14,778 bases of DNA from an uncultured Alistipes sp. (GCA_900549685.1 UROX01000049.1:1-14778), one strand, 5' to 3'; positions 1 to 7,786 are shown, counted from the first letter of the stretch. Program-made: numbers and translations. The notes: generated by a model from the sequence alone, not told the origin.

Positions 1-169
1 AACAAAACTTAACGGGCTTGAAAATGTTTACGATGTAAATATAGTTTCTTTGTCGCTGTCCTGCAATATTTTCGACTGTAAATACCGACAATGGGGGAGG
101 CTCCGGAACGATAAATCCCTATCAATGGCGAGCGCCGGACGGAGTGCGGGGCGTGTTTCGGGCTTTTAT
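1..169. other. gene-less left edge
   Basis: The stretch is more AT-rich in its first 100 bases than the coding DNA that follows. I see no convincing gene on either strand. The open frames crossing it on the minus strand are extensions of frames antisense to the DUF2461 gene. A minus-strand string close to the -7 element (TAAGTTTTG, reading leftward from about 11) lies at the very edge, but it has one base too many between TA and TTTG, so I do not call it a promoter. Confidence 0.4.
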
Positions 170-177
170 TATCTTTG
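170..177 (+). promoter_or_regulatory. Bacteroidota -7 promoter element (TATCTTTG) of the DUF2461 gene
   Basis: TATCTTTG fits the Bacteroidota consensus TAnnTTTG exactly and is followed by CAG, a common continuation. Transcription should start around 183-186, giving a leader of about 20 bases before the ATG at 205. No clear -33 TTG or TTTG is seen 17-23 bases upstream. The element decides the start codon: the in-frame TTG at 175 lies inside the promoter and cannot be in the transcript. Confidence 0.7.
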
Positions 178-204
178 CAGAATGACGAAAATCGTGCGAC
201 GAAA

Positions 205-882
205 ATGGAAAACATACTTGCATTTCTCGATGCGCTGAGGCGCAACAACGACAGAACATGGTTCGAGGCCAACAAAGGCTGGTACCGGGATGCCAAAGGA
301 GAATTCGACGCATTCGTCGGCCGGCTGATCGGGGGTATCGCCTCTTTCGACAGCGAGGTCGCCGGACTGGGGGTGCGCGACTGTACGTACCGCATTTATC
401 GCGATACCCGTTTCAGCGCCGACAAATCGCCTTATAAGACCCATATGGGGGCTTATGTGTGCCGGGGAGGCAAAAAGTCCGGTTATTCGGGATATTATTT
501 TCACCTCGAACCTCGGGGCGAAGGTTTTCTGGGCGGTAGCATGGTCGTGACGGGCTTGTATATGCCTTCGTCGTCGGTGCTCAAAAGCATCCGCGAGGAG
601 ATTCTGGACAACGGCGAGGGCTTCGAGGAGACGCTTGCGGCGGCCGAGGGCTTCGCACTGAACCGGGAGGCCGTGCTCAAGCGCGTTCCTGCGGGATTCC
701 CTGCCGACAGTGCGTATGCCGAATATTTCAAACTGAAAAACGTGTATCTGGAACGGGCTGTGGACGAGGATTTCCTCTCGCGGCCCGATGTGCTGGAGCG
801 GACGGTCCGGGCTTTCGAGACGACGCTGCCGTTCAACCGACTGATCAACCGGGCGGTCGAGTATGCCTATGAGAACTATTGA
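205..882 (+). CDS. DUF2461 family protein (TIGR02453-like)
   Basis: A 225-residue protein of unknown biochemical function, recognised as DUF2461. The family opening is present: a short helix and then the Asn-Asn-x-x-x-Trp-Phe motif (residues 14-20) followed by a Lys at 24. The second family signature, Tyr-Arg-Asp-Thr-Arg-Phe followed by Asp-Lys-Ser-Pro-Tyr-Lys-Thr, lies at about 65-79. Length is typical for the family. There is no signal peptide or membrane segment, so it should be cytoplasmic. ATG 205 is chosen over the in-frame TTG at 175 because the latter lies within the -7 element. The next gene on the same strand starts 173 bases after the stop, and I see no promoter between them, so the two may be cotranscribed. 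The family assignment is from remembered motifs; the role is unknown. Confidence 0.88.
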   Translation: MENILAFLDALRRNNDRTWFEANKGWYRDAKGEFDAFVGRLIGGIASFDSEVAGLGVRDCTYRIYRDTRFSADKSPYKTHMGAYVCRGGKKSGYSGYYFHLEPRGEGFLGGSMVVTGLYMPSSSVLKSIREEILDNGEGFEETLAAAEGFALNREAVLKRVPAGFPADSAYAEYFKLKNVYLERAVDEDFLSRPDVLERTVRAFETTLPFNRLINRAVEYAYENY

Positions 883-1055
883 ATGCCCCCGGACGGGCCT
901 CGGAGAGCGCTGTGCGCCGGTAGGCGCGGTGACGGACGCAAGGGCGTTTGTCGTGGCCGATGCGCTTTTCGGACTGCGGTCCGGAGCGGGTCCCGGCCGG
1001 TGGTTGCAGGCGGCGGTTCCTGGAATCGGAAAGACAGGATCGGAAACTTCGGTAT

Positions 1056-1979
1056 ATGAAAGAAGGTAATCCGACGGATCGATACACCCGGCAGATCAAC
1101 CGGGCGCTCGACTACATCGCGACCCATATGGACGGGCCGCTGGACATACGGTCTCTGGCGCAGTCGGCCGGTCTGTCTCCGTTCTATTTCCACCGGGTAT
1201 TTTCCGCCGCCATGGGGGAATCGCCGGCCCGGTATGTCGTGAGGAAGAGGCTGGAGCGGGCGGCGATCTGTTTGCGCGACGATCCGGGACGTACGGTCTC
1301 GGATATCGCTTCGGAGGTGGGATTCGGTTCCGTCCATGTGTTTTGCCGTAATTTCAAGCGTTTCTTCGGCATGACGGCCGAAGCGTATCGGCGCAAGGCC
1401 GGATGTGAAAATGGCAAGAATCGTCCATCGGAACACAATATCGGTCCATACGGCCGTTCGTATGCCCACTATCTTTGCAGTCGTAAATCGTTGAAAATAG
1501 AAAGTAAGATGGTGGACTGCGAATTCAAGATCGAATATCTGGAAACCACGCATGCGGTGTATTGCCGTCATTACGGGTCCTATGCCGAAATGCAGGGAGC
1601 GTTCGAAAAACTGATGAGATGGGCTTTCCCGAAAGGGCTGGTCTCGTCCGACTGCCGGCTGGCGGCCGTTTATCACGACGATCCGGAGGTGACTCTGGTC
1701 GAGAAACTGACGTCCGACGCCTGTCTGATCGTGGCGCGACCGGTGAAGACGGACGGCGAAATCGGGCTGCTCGATCTGGCGGCGGGCAAATACGCCGTCG
1801 GCCGGTTCGAGATTCCGTGGGAGGATTTTCGGGCCGCGTGGCAGTGCATGTACCGGTTGATCGGCGAGTACGGGTACCGGTGCTGCGGTCTGCCTTTCGA
1901 ACGGTATCTGAATCGTCCGACGGAACACCCCGAGGGAAAGTGGATCGTGGATATCTGTATTCCGGTGACGGCCCGGTAA
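1056..1979 (+). CDS. AraC-family transcriptional regulator with C-terminal GyrI/SbmC-like effector-binding domain
   Basis: A 307-residue predicted DNA-binding regulator. Residues 5-114 hold the AraC-type double helix-turn-helix: first HTH in the segment around LRSLAQ-like IRSLAQSAGLSPFYFHRVF (31-49), second around VSDIASEVGFGSVHVFCRNF (81-100), ending in FFGMTAEAYRRK. Residues 152-307 form a GyrI-like (AraC_E_bind) domain closely resembling E. coli SbmC in layout: FEKLMRW, an AVYHDDP segment, a GLLDLAAGKYAV strand, and a final FERYLNRP...WIVDICIPV. Such fusions (Rob, BmrR and kin) usually sense small amphipathic ligands and control efflux or stress genes; the ligand here is unknown. ATG 1056 is preferred to the frame's earlier start at 948, because that extension is low-complexity and falls before the usual N-terminus. 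The 37-residue linker (115-151) does not resemble either domain and contains a promoter-like element. Confidence 0.88.
   Translation: MKEGNPTDRYTRQINRALDYIATHMDGPLDIRSLAQSAGLSPFYFHRVFSAAMGESPARYVVRKRLERAAICLRDDPGRTVSDIASEVGFGSVHVFCRNFKRFFGMTAEAYRRKAGCENGKNRPSEHNIGPYGRSYAHYLCSRKSLKIESKMVDCEFKIEYLETTHAVYCRHYGSYAEMQGAFEKLMRWAFPKGLVSSDCRLAAVYHDDPEVTLVEKLTSDACLIVARPVKTDGEIGLLDLAAGKYAVGRFEIPWEDFRAAWQCMYRLIGEYGYRCCGLPFERYLNRPTEHPEGKWIVDICIPVTAR
1470..1477 (+). promoter_or_regulatory. candidate internal -7 promoter element within the AraC/GyrI gene
   Basis: TATCTTTGCAG at 1470-1480 is the same 11-mer as the promoter of the DUF2461 gene at 170-180 and fits TAnnTTTG exactly. It lies in the DNA for the linker between the HTH and the GyrI-like domain. 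A start at about 1483-1486 would put an in-frame ATG (1509) some 23-26 bases into the transcript, almost the same leader length as the DUF2461 gene. No good -33 TTG is visible 17-23 bases upstream, as is also true of the 170 element. An 8-base motif can occur by chance, so position and context carry the argument. Confidence 0.45.
1509..1979 (+). other. possible short form: stand-alone GyrI/SbmC-like domain from internal ATG
   Basis: In-frame ATG 1509 (Met152 of the AraC-family protein) would give a 156-residue product that is precisely the effector-binding domain. The length is nearly that of E. coli SbmC/GyrI (157 residues), which acts on its own. The preceding bases (AAAGTAAG) are purine-rich. 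Whether the short form is made is an inference from the internal promoter-like element and the placement of the ATG at the domain border. Confidence 0.35.
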
Positions 1980-1990
1980 ACGGGGCGGAT

Positions 1991-2052
1991 AAGGCAAGTA
2001 CCCGGAAGGGATGGCCTCTGATATGGGGGCGTCCCTTCCGGGCACTTGCCTT
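1991..2052. terminator. long hairpin between convergent genes (likely bidirectional transcript end)
   Basis: Arms 1991-2011 and 2032-2052 pair over 21 bp with a single A/C mismatch (2000/2043). The 20-base loop can fold further (2014-2018 with 2026-2030, one G-T pair). It starts 12 bases after the stop of the AraC-family gene and 46 bases beyond the stop of the convergent yeiH gene. Neither strand has a clear run of T after the stem, so it may work as a 3'-end stabilising hairpin or a Rho-assisted end more than as a classic intrinsic terminator. The pairing is read directly from the sequence; the role is inferred. Confidence 0.6.
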
Positions 2053-2097
2053 GCGGGGCGTTTCTCGCAGATCGGATGGCCGGGAAACGTATGGATA

Positions 2098-3129
2098 CTA
2101 AAAGCTCAGATAGCGGACCATCAGATAACCGCCGCCCAGCAACCATGCGTAGAGGATCGCCGCGAGGATGAACGGTTTCATGCCGGCCTTTTTGAATTTC
2201 TCGATGCTCGTTTCCGCGCCGAGCGCCGTCATGGCCATCGTCAGCAGAAAGGTGTCCGCTTCGTTGATGAAGTCGGTCGTCGGGGCGGGAACCCAGCCCA
2301 GCGAGTTGAATCCGATGATGGCCAGAAAGCCGAACGCGAACCACGGTACGGCTATTTTGCCGGCCGCCGCGCCGTTCCGCTCTTCGGATTTTTTGCGGCT
2401 CCGGGCGGCGCAGTAACCGATTACGAGCAGCACCGGGACGAGCATCATAACCCGGATCATCTTGACGATGATCGCGGCGTCGGATATTTCGCTGCCCATG
2501 GCATTGCCCGCTCCCACCACGTGGGCCACTTCGTGCAGCGTGGCGCCCGTATAGAGACCGACCTGTCCGGGCGTGAGATTCAGGGCGCCGTTGGCGTACA
2601 GGGCCGGGTAGAGGAACATCGACAGCGTGCCGAAAATGACGACCGTCGAGACGGCCACGGCCGTTTTGTAGGGTTTGCTGTGCAGCGTGGCCTCGGCGCC
2701 CAGAATCGCGGCGGCGCCGCATATTCCGCTGCCTACGGAAGTCAGCAGGGCGGTGTCCCGGTCCATTTTGAGCCATCGGCCGACGAGGATGCCTCCGCAG
2801 ACGGTCGTCGTGACGACGAGGGCGTCGATGCCCAGTGCTGTGAGTCCCACGGCCGCCACGTCCTGAAACGTCAGCCGGAACCCGTACAGCACGATGCCCA
2901 GCCGCAGGATTTGTTTCGAACAGAACAGGATGCCCGGCACCCACGTGGCGGGCAGGCGGTTGCGCAGGCTGTTGGCGTAGAGCATGCCCAGTACGATGCC
3001 GATGATGAGCGGACTGAGCGAGAGCCGGGCGATCGGGGCGAGTCCGCAGAGGTAGAATGCCGCGCAGGAGAACAGCGCGATGAGCAGGATGCCGTGAAGC
3101 ATGTCGCTTCGTGTTTCGGTTATTTTCAT
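2098..3129 (-). CDS. yeiH: YeiH/UPF0324 family membrane protein (putative sulfate exporter family)
   Basis: A 343-residue integral inner-membrane protein matching the YeiH family in length and order of motifs. Seen in sequence: LLRLGI-like ILRLGIVLYGFRLTF (74-88), the glycine-rich SVGSGICGAAAILGAE (131-146), VVIFGTLSMFLYPALY (163-178), TGATLHEVAHVVGAG (194-208), then IVKMIRVMMLVPVLL (221-235), and a C-terminal LGAETSI...KKAGMKP segment. About ten hydrophobic helices are visible. The family is annotated in databases as a putative sulfate exporter, but direct biochemical support is thin, so the substrate stays open. ATG at 3129 is chosen because family similarity begins a few residues later; the longer open frame upstream is unrelated DNA. 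The gene is divergent from pheT and convergent with the AraC-family gene. No clean TAnnTTTG element is seen upstream on the minus strand. Confidence 0.9.
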   Translation of the reverse strand: MKITETRSDMLHGILLIALFSCAAFYLCGLAPIARLSLSPLIIGIVLGMLYANSLRNRLPATWVPGILFCSKQILRLGIVLYGFRLTFQDVAAVGLTALGIDALVVTTTVCGGILVGRWLKMDRDTALLTSVGSGICGAAAILGAEATLHSKPYKTAVAVSTVVIFGTLSMFLYPALYANGALNLTPGQVGLYTGATLHEVAHVVGAGNAMGSEISDAAIIVKMIRVMMLVPVLLVIGYCAARSRKKSEERNGAAAGKIAVPWFAFGFLAIIGFNSLGWVPAPTTDFINEADTFLLTMAMTALGAETSIEKFKKAGMKPFILAAILYAWLLGGGYLMVRYLSF

Positions 3130-3436
3130 GGCGTTTTTTCGATGTGAATGTCCGGATCGAATGACGATGCAAAAGAAGTGCATTTTTTCGAAATCGGATG
3201 CGCAAAAACGGTAAATAATTCGCCGTCGCCGCTTCGTCGCCGCAGTCGTCGGGGTACGGTCGTCCGCGAGATCCCTGCGTGCGGCGGCGTCTGTGCGGTT
3301 TTTGTTGATAATCTTCTCGGCGGGCGGTTGGCCGCTTGCCAAACTTTTCGTAACTTTCGCGCCGTTCGGGTGCGTTTTTTCGCTTCGGAAGGCGGTATCC
3401 GACAGTGATTTCAGAATCGAGATAACGAAACATAGT
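3130..3436. other. divergent intergenic region between yeiH and pheT
   Basis: About 300 bases without a gene. It carries the likely pheT promoter at its right end. On the left, a minus-strand string TACCGTTTTTGC (about 3201-3212) is a weak -7 candidate for yeiH with extra bases between TA and TTTG. A GC-rich inverted repeat, 3235-3244 with 3280-3289 (10 bp, one T-G pair, 35-base loop), lies in the middle; the nearest T run begins 10 bases after it, so it is not a standard terminator. I see no T-box, leader peptide with a stop, or RNA motif that would explain pheT control. Confidence 0.45.
3328..3358 (+). promoter_or_regulatory. probable pheT promoter (TTG, 20 bp, TAACTTTC)
   Basis: A -33 TTG at 3328-3330 is followed after 20 bases by TAACTTTC at 3351-3358, one base off TAnnTTTG (final C for G). 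The spacing lies within the 17-23 range known for Bacteroidota promoters. Predicted start is near 3364, leaving a leader of about 73 bases before the pheT ATG. It also argues against the in-frame upstream start at 3293, which would lie before the transcript begins. Confidence 0.5.
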
Positions 3437-5902
3437 ATGAAAATTTCATTCAATTGGCTTAAACAGTATGTCGAAACCGAGCTGGATGCCGAGCAGACCG
3501 CCCGTATCCTGACGGATATAGGACTCGAGGTGGAAGGGTTCGAGAAAACGGAGTCGATCCGGGGCGGACTCGCCGGTCTGGTTGTGGGCGAAGTGCTCAC
3601 GTGCGAGAAACATCCCGATGCGGACAAGTTGCACGTGACGACCGTCGATCTGGGCGACGGCGTGCCGGTGCAGATCGTCTGCGGGGCGCCCAATGTGGCA
3701 GCCGGTCAGAAAGTGGTCGTTGCCACGATCGGGGCTACGCTCTACCCTGTCGGCGAGGAGAACGGTTTCAAGATCAAAAAGAGCAAGATCCGCGGCGTGG
3801 AATCGTTCGGGATGCTTTGCGCGGAGGACGAGATCGGCGTCGGAACGGCGCACGACGGTATCATCGTGCTGCCTTCGGACGTGAAGGCCGGAACGCCCGC
3901 CCGCGATTATTTCGGTATCGAGGACGACTATTTGCTCGAGATCGGTCTCACGCCCAACCGGGTCGATGCGGCTTCGCATTACGGCGTGGCCCGCGATCTG
4001 GCGGTCTATCTCCGCTCGCAGGGTATGCCCTGCCGTCTGGCCCTGCCTTCGGTGGAGTCGTTCGGACAGGACGTCGCCGGCCGGCAGATCGCCGTCGAGG
4101 TGCTCGACAGCGAGGCTGCTCCTCGCTATATGGGCGTGACGATGACGGGCCTCAAGGTGGGACCCTCGCCCGAATGGTTGCAGCGCCGCCTCCGGGCCAT
4201 CGGGATGAATCCCAAGAACAACGTGGTGGACATCACCAATTTCGTCCTGCACGAAACCGGGCAGCCGCTCCATGCCTTCGACGCATCGAAGATCGCCGGC
4301 GACAGGATCGTCGTGCGCACCTGCGACGAAGGCACTCCGTTCGTGACGCTCGACGGCGTGGAACGCAAGCTCTCGGCCGACGATCTGATGATCTGCAACG
4401 ACCGCGAGCCGATGTGCATCGCCGGGGTGTTCGGCGGGCTGGATTCGGGCGTGACCGAGACGACGACCGATATTTTCATCGAGAGTGCCTATTTCAATCC
4501 GGTACGGGTCCGCAAGACGGCCAAACGGCACGGACTCAACACCGATTCGTCGTTCCGTTTCGAACGCGGAGTCGATCCCGACATGACGCCCTATGCGTTG
4601 AGGAGAGCCGCCGTGCTTGTCAGGGAACTGGCCGGGGGCGTGATTTCGTCGCCCGTTACGGATCTGTATCCCGTTCCCGTCGAACCGTTCCGTTTCGAGC
4701 TGTCGTTCGACCGGGTGAGAAAACTCATCGGCAAGGACATCCCTACCGAGACGATCCGGCAGATCGTTGCGGCGCTCGACGTGACGGTCGAGAGCGAATC
4801 GGAAGACGGCGTGCTGCAGGTGGCCGTTCCGCCCTATCGGGTGGACGTGCGCCGCGAAGCCGACCTGATCGAGGATATTCTGCGCATTTACGGATATAAC
4901 AATGTCGAAATTCCGCAGCATGTCAATTCGACGCTTTCGTATGCACCCCATCCCGACCGCGACAAGATGGTGAACCTGTTCTCGGATACGCTGTCGGCCA
5001 ACGGATTCAACGAAATCATGAGCAACTCGCTCACCCGCTCGGCCTATTACGAAGGTCTCGCCTCCTACCCTGCCGAACGTTGCGTGCGCATTCTCAATCC
5101 GTTGAGCAACGACCTCAATGTCATGCGCCAGACGCTGCTGTTCAATATGATGGAAGCCATCGCGCTCAATGCCAACCATCGCAATGCGGACCTCAGACTC
5201 TACGAATACGGGAACTGCTATTTCTACGATGCGGCCCGCGAGGCCGACGGCGGACTGGCTCCCTACTCCCAGCGGTCGATGATCTCGATGGCCGTTACGG
5301 GTACCGATCATGTTCCTTCGTGGAACGTGCGTTCGGAGCCGGCCACGTTCTTCACGCTGCGTGCGGCGGCGGAAAAGGTCTTGCGCCGTTTCGGTCTGGA
5401 CCTGGGCGATGCGGCGACCGAGCCCTTCGAGAGCGACCTGTACCGCGAGGCGGTGTGCTGCCGTTTCAATGGCAAAAAACTGCTCGAAATGGGCGTCGTG
5501 TCGAAAAAGATCCGCAACCGCTTCGACGTCAGGAACGAGGTATACTATCTGGAACTCGATTTCGATGCGTTGCTCAAACTGACGCGCAACCATACGGTCA
5601 CGGCCTGCGAACTCTCCAAATATCCCGAGGTGCGGCGCGATCTGGCGCTGCTGCTGGACCGGGACGTGACGTTCGCGCAGTTGCATGCCGTCGCTTTCGC
5701 AACGGAAAAGAAACTGCTCAAGCAGGTGGCGCTGTTCGACGTATACGAAGGGGACAAGCTGCCCGCCGGCAAGAAATCCTACGCGCTGAGTTTCGTGCTC
5801 GAGGATACGGCCAAGACGCTGACCGACCAGGTGATCGACCGGACGATGAACAACCTGATCCGGGCGTTCGAACGTCAGCTCGGCGCTCAGATCCGTTCGT
5901 AG
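3437..5902 (+). CDS. pheT: phenylalanine--tRNA ligase beta subunit
   Basis: An 821-residue cytoplasmic subunit of the alpha2-beta2 PheRS, which charges tRNA-Phe. Domains in order: N-terminal segment starting MKISFNWLKQYV; EMAP/tRNA-binding domain (about 42-155, with KHPDADKLHV and IVCGAPN); B3/B4 editing region (about 170-400) with TPNRVDAASHYGVARDLA, HETGQPLHAFD (272-282) and RFERGVDPD (E376); B5 domain (about 410-485, PYRVDVRREADLIEDILRIYG); a catalytic-like core (about 490-700); and the C-terminal anticodon-binding FDX-ACB domain (about 727-820, SKYPEVRRDLALLL). Length and all domains are complete, with no frameshift. ATG 3437 matches the family N-terminus. The alpha subunit gene pheS is not in the window, so here the two subunits are encoded apart. 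guaA follows 170 bases downstream with no terminator between, so some cotranscription is possible. Confidence 0.97.
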   Translation: MKISFNWLKQYVETELDAEQTARILTDIGLEVEGFEKTESIRGGLAGLVVGEVLTCEKHPDADKLHVTTVDLGDGVPVQIVCGAPNVAAGQKVVVATIGATLYPVGEENGFKIKKSKIRGVESFGMLCAEDEIGVGTAHDGIIVLPSDVKAGTPARDYFGIEDDYLLEIGLTPNRVDAASHYGVARDLAVYLRSQGMPCRLALPSVESFGQDVAGRQIAVEVLDSEAAPRYMGVTMTGLKVGPSPEWLQRRLRAIGMNPKNNVVDITNFVLHETGQPLHAFDASKIAGDRIVVRTCDEGTPFVTLDGVERKLSADDLMICNDREPMCIAGVFGGLDSGVTETTTDIFIESAYFNPVRVRKTAKRHGLNTDSSFRFERGVDPDMTPYALRRAAVLVRELAGGVISSPVTDLYPVPVEPFRFELSFDRVRKLIGKDIPTETIRQIVAALDVTVESESEDGVLQVAVPPYRVDVRREADLIEDILRIYGYNNVEIPQHVNSTLSYAPHPDRDKMVNLFSDTLSANGFNEIMSNSLTRSAYYEGLASYPAERCVRILNPLSNDLNVMRQTLLFNMMEAIALNANHRNADLRLYEYGNCYFYDAAREADGGLAPYSQRSMISMAVTGTDHVPSWNVRSEPATFFTLRAAAEKVLRRFGLDLGDAATEPFESDLYREAVCCRFNGKKLLEMGVVSKKIRNRFDVRNEVYYLELDFDALLKLTRNHTVTACELSKYPEVRRDLALLLDRDVTFAQLHAVAFATEKKLLKQVALFDVYEGDKLPAGKKSYALSFVLEDTAKTLTDQVIDRTMNNLIRAFERQLGAQIRS

Positions 5903-6005
5903 CGCGTCGGAACGGGGATTCCGGCCGGTTCGCTCTCCGCTGCGGCGGAAGCCGTGTTGTGCGGACTCGGGCCGGGAATAGCCTCGGCCGGGGGGAAGAG
6001 AAACG

Positions 6006-6039
6006 TTGCCGGAACCCGGGTACACAGAATATATGATTG
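6006..6039 (+). promoter_or_regulatory. weak promoter candidate for guaA
   Basis: TTG at 6006-6008 and TATGATTG at 6032-6039 (one mismatch to TAnnTTTG) are separated by 23 bases, the upper limit of usual spacing. A start near 6046 would leave a leader of about 27 bases before ATG 6073. No better match lies in 5903-6072, and there is no terminator after pheT, so read-through from pheT is the alternative. Confidence 0.3.
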
Positions 6040-6072
6040 CCGGATATAACCGCGAAAACTTTTATAACCGTT

Positions 6073-7602
6073 ATGCAGGAAAAAATATTGATTCTGGACT
6101 TCGGGTCGCAGTATACGCAGCTGATCGCCAGGCGTGTGCGCGAACTGAACGTCTATTGCGAAATCCATCCTTTCAACAAGATTCCGTCGCTGGACGAATC
6201 GGTCAAAGGGGTGATTCTGTCGGGAAGTCCCTATTCGGTCCGCGACGAGAAGGCGCCTCAGGTCGATCTGTCGTCCATCAAGGGACGTCTGCCGCTGCTG
6301 GGTGTCTGCTACGGCGCCCAGTATCTGGCGCAGAAGTACGGCGGCGAGGTGAAACCCTCGGCCACGCGCGAGTACGGCCGCGCCATGCTGACCAAGGTCG
6401 AAGGCGACAATCCGCTCATCTGCGGACTGTCGGACCGCAGTCAGGTGTGGATGTCGCACGGCGATACCATCGTCCGGATTCCGGACAGTTACAAGATCAT
6501 CGCCAGCACCGAAGAGGTGCCCGTGGCGGCTTTCCGTATCGAAGGCGAACGGACGTGGGGCATCCAGTTCCACCCCGAGGTGTACCATTCCACCGAAGGA
6601 AAACAGCTGCTCAGTCATTTTGTCGTGGATATTTGCGGATGCCGTCAGGACTGGACGCCCGATTCGTTCATCGAATCGACCGTGCGCGAGCTTCGGGCCA
6701 AGCTGGGCGGCGACAAGGTGCTGCTCGGACTCTCCGGCGGCGTCGATTCGTCGGTGGCGGCCGAACTGCTCCACAAGGCCGTCGGCGATCAGCTGATCTG
6801 TATTTTCGTCGATATGGGGCTGCTGCGCAAGGACGAGTTCGAAAACGTGCTGCGTTCCTACGAGTCGATGGGGCTGAACGTGATCGGCGTGCGTGCCGGC
6901 GATAAGTTCCTCGCCGATCTGGCCGGAGTGACCGATCCCGAGAAAAAGCGCAAGATCATCGGCCGCGACTTCATCGAGGTGTTCGACGAGGAGGCGCAGA
7001 AACTCACCGACGTCAAGTGGCTGGCTCAGGGTACGATCTATCCCGACGTGATCGAGTCGATGTCCGTGAACGGTCCTTCGGCGACGATCAAGTCGCATCA
7101 CAACGTGGGCGGTCTGCCCGAGAAGATGAACCTGAAGATCGTCGAGCCGCTGCGCCTGCTGTTCAAGGACGAGGTGCGTCGCGTGGGAAAACAACTCGAT
7201 ATCCCGATGGATATTCTCGGACGGCATCCGTTCCCCGGTCCCGGACTGGGTATCCGCATTCTGGGCGAAGTGACGGCCGAGAAGGTGCGTATCCTGCAGG
7301 AAGCGGACAAAATCTTCATCGACGGACTCAAGGAGTACGGACTCTACGACCAGGTATGGCAGGCCGGCGTGATGCTGCTGCCCGTTCAGTCGGTCGGCGT
7401 GATGGGCGACGAGCGAACCTACGAGAACTGCGTGGCTTTGCGTGCCGTGACCTCGACGGACGGCATGACGGCCGACTGGGTGCATCTGCCTTACGAATTT
7501 CTGGCCAAGATGTCGAACGATATCATCAACCGTGTGCGCGGGATCAACCGCGTCGTCTACGACATCAGTTCGAAACCGCCCGCAACGATCGAGTGGGAAT
7601 AG
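6073..7602 (+). CDS. guaA: GMP synthase (glutamine-hydrolysing)
   Basis: A 509-residue cytoplasmic enzyme of purine synthesis that converts XMP, ATP and glutamine to GMP. The class I glutamine amidotransferase domain occupies about 1-190, with nucleophile Cys79 in GVCYGAQYLAQ and His167/Glu169 in GIQFHPEVYHS completing the triad. The ATP pyrophosphatase domain follows, with the P-loop SGGVDSS at 221-227. The C-terminal dimerisation and XMP-binding domain contains GRHPFPGPGLGIRILGE and ends in the family's PPATIEWE. All key residues are present and length is normal. The oxyanion region reads LSGSPYSV where many phyla have LSGGPxSV; I recall this as usual in Bacteroidota. ATG 6073 starts directly at the conserved MQEKILILDFGSQYTQLIAR, so the longer TTG start at 6037 is rejected. 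A strong terminator follows the gene. Confidence 0.97.
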   Translation: MQEKILILDFGSQYTQLIARRVRELNVYCEIHPFNKIPSLDESVKGVILSGSPYSVRDEKAPQVDLSSIKGRLPLLGVCYGAQYLAQKYGGEVKPSATREYGRAMLTKVEGDNPLICGLSDRSQVWMSHGDTIVRIPDSYKIIASTEEVPVAAFRIEGERTWGIQFHPEVYHSTEGKQLLSHFVVDICGCRQDWTPDSFIESTVRELRAKLGGDKVLLGLSGGVDSSVAAELLHKAVGDQLICIFVDMGLLRKDEFENVLRSYESMGLNVIGVRAGDKFLADLAGVTDPEKKRKIIGRDFIEVFDEEAQKLTDVKWLAQGTIYPDVIESMSVNGPSATIKSHHNVGGLPEKMNLKIVEPLRLLFKDEVRRVGKQLDIPMDILGRHPFPGPGLGIRILGEVTAEKVRILQEADKIFIDGLKEYGLYDQVWQAGVMLLPVQSVGVMGDERTYENCVALRAVTSTDGMTADWVHLPYEFLAKMSNDIINRVRGINRVVYDISSKPPATIEWE

Positions 7603-7635
7603 ACCGGTTCCCCCGATCCGGGTTTTCTTGTACAG

Positions 7636-7664
7636 GCCCCGACTTTCGAAGTCGGGGCTTTTTT
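7636..7664 (+). terminator. intrinsic terminator of guaA
   Basis: Perfect 10-bp stem, 7636-7645 with 7649-7658 (GCCCCGACTT/AAGTCGGGGC), loop TCG, followed by six T. It begins 33 bases after the guaA stop and is the clearest Rho-independent terminator in the window. Confidence 0.93.
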
Positions 7665-7778
7665 GTTCGATGACCGGTGGTGCGAATCGGGTAAAAAGGA
7701 CGGTCGAAAATCGGTTGAAAACGTTAATATACAGTTGTTTTTGCTTCGCCTTCCGGTGGGATGCGGCGGAAACGCCGT

Positions 7779-7786
7779 TACTTTTG
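7779..7786 (+). promoter_or_regulatory. -7 promoter element (TACTTTTG) upstream of the Asp-rich lipoprotein gene
   Basis: TACTTTTG matches TAnnTTTG exactly and lies 114 bases downstream of the guaA terminator. The predicted start is near 7793, so the leader before ATG 7912 would be about 119 bases, GC-rich at first and AT-rich over the last 50. No TTG is found at -33. Of the 7665-7911 gap this is the only recognisable signal. Confidence 0.55.

Noticed and set aside
876..2045. Long minus-strand open frame (389 codons) antisense to the AraC-family gene
   Set aside because: The translation is rich in Arg, His and Pro and has no domain, which is the usual product of reading GC-rich coding DNA backward. 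The forward frame encodes clear AraC and GyrI-like domains.
3293..3436. Phe-rich in-frame stretch before pheT as a possible leader peptide or N-terminal extension
   Set aside because: It has eight Phe codons, which suggested attenuation, but there is no stop codon before pheT, and the likely -7 element at 3351-3358 lies inside it. PheT proteins begin at the MKIS segment.
3446..6025. 859-codon minus-strand open frame antisense to pheT
   Set aside because: Low-complexity, His/Arg/Glu-rich translation without domains; the forward strand carries complete pheT. The same reasoning removes 5887-7485, 11544-13073 and 13083-14447 on the minus strand and 2011-3147 on the plus strand.
5903..6072. Small GC hairpins between pheT and guaA as a terminator
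   Set aside because: Short stems such as TCCGC/GCGGA occur, but none is followed by a T run, so I do not call the end of the pheT transcript here.
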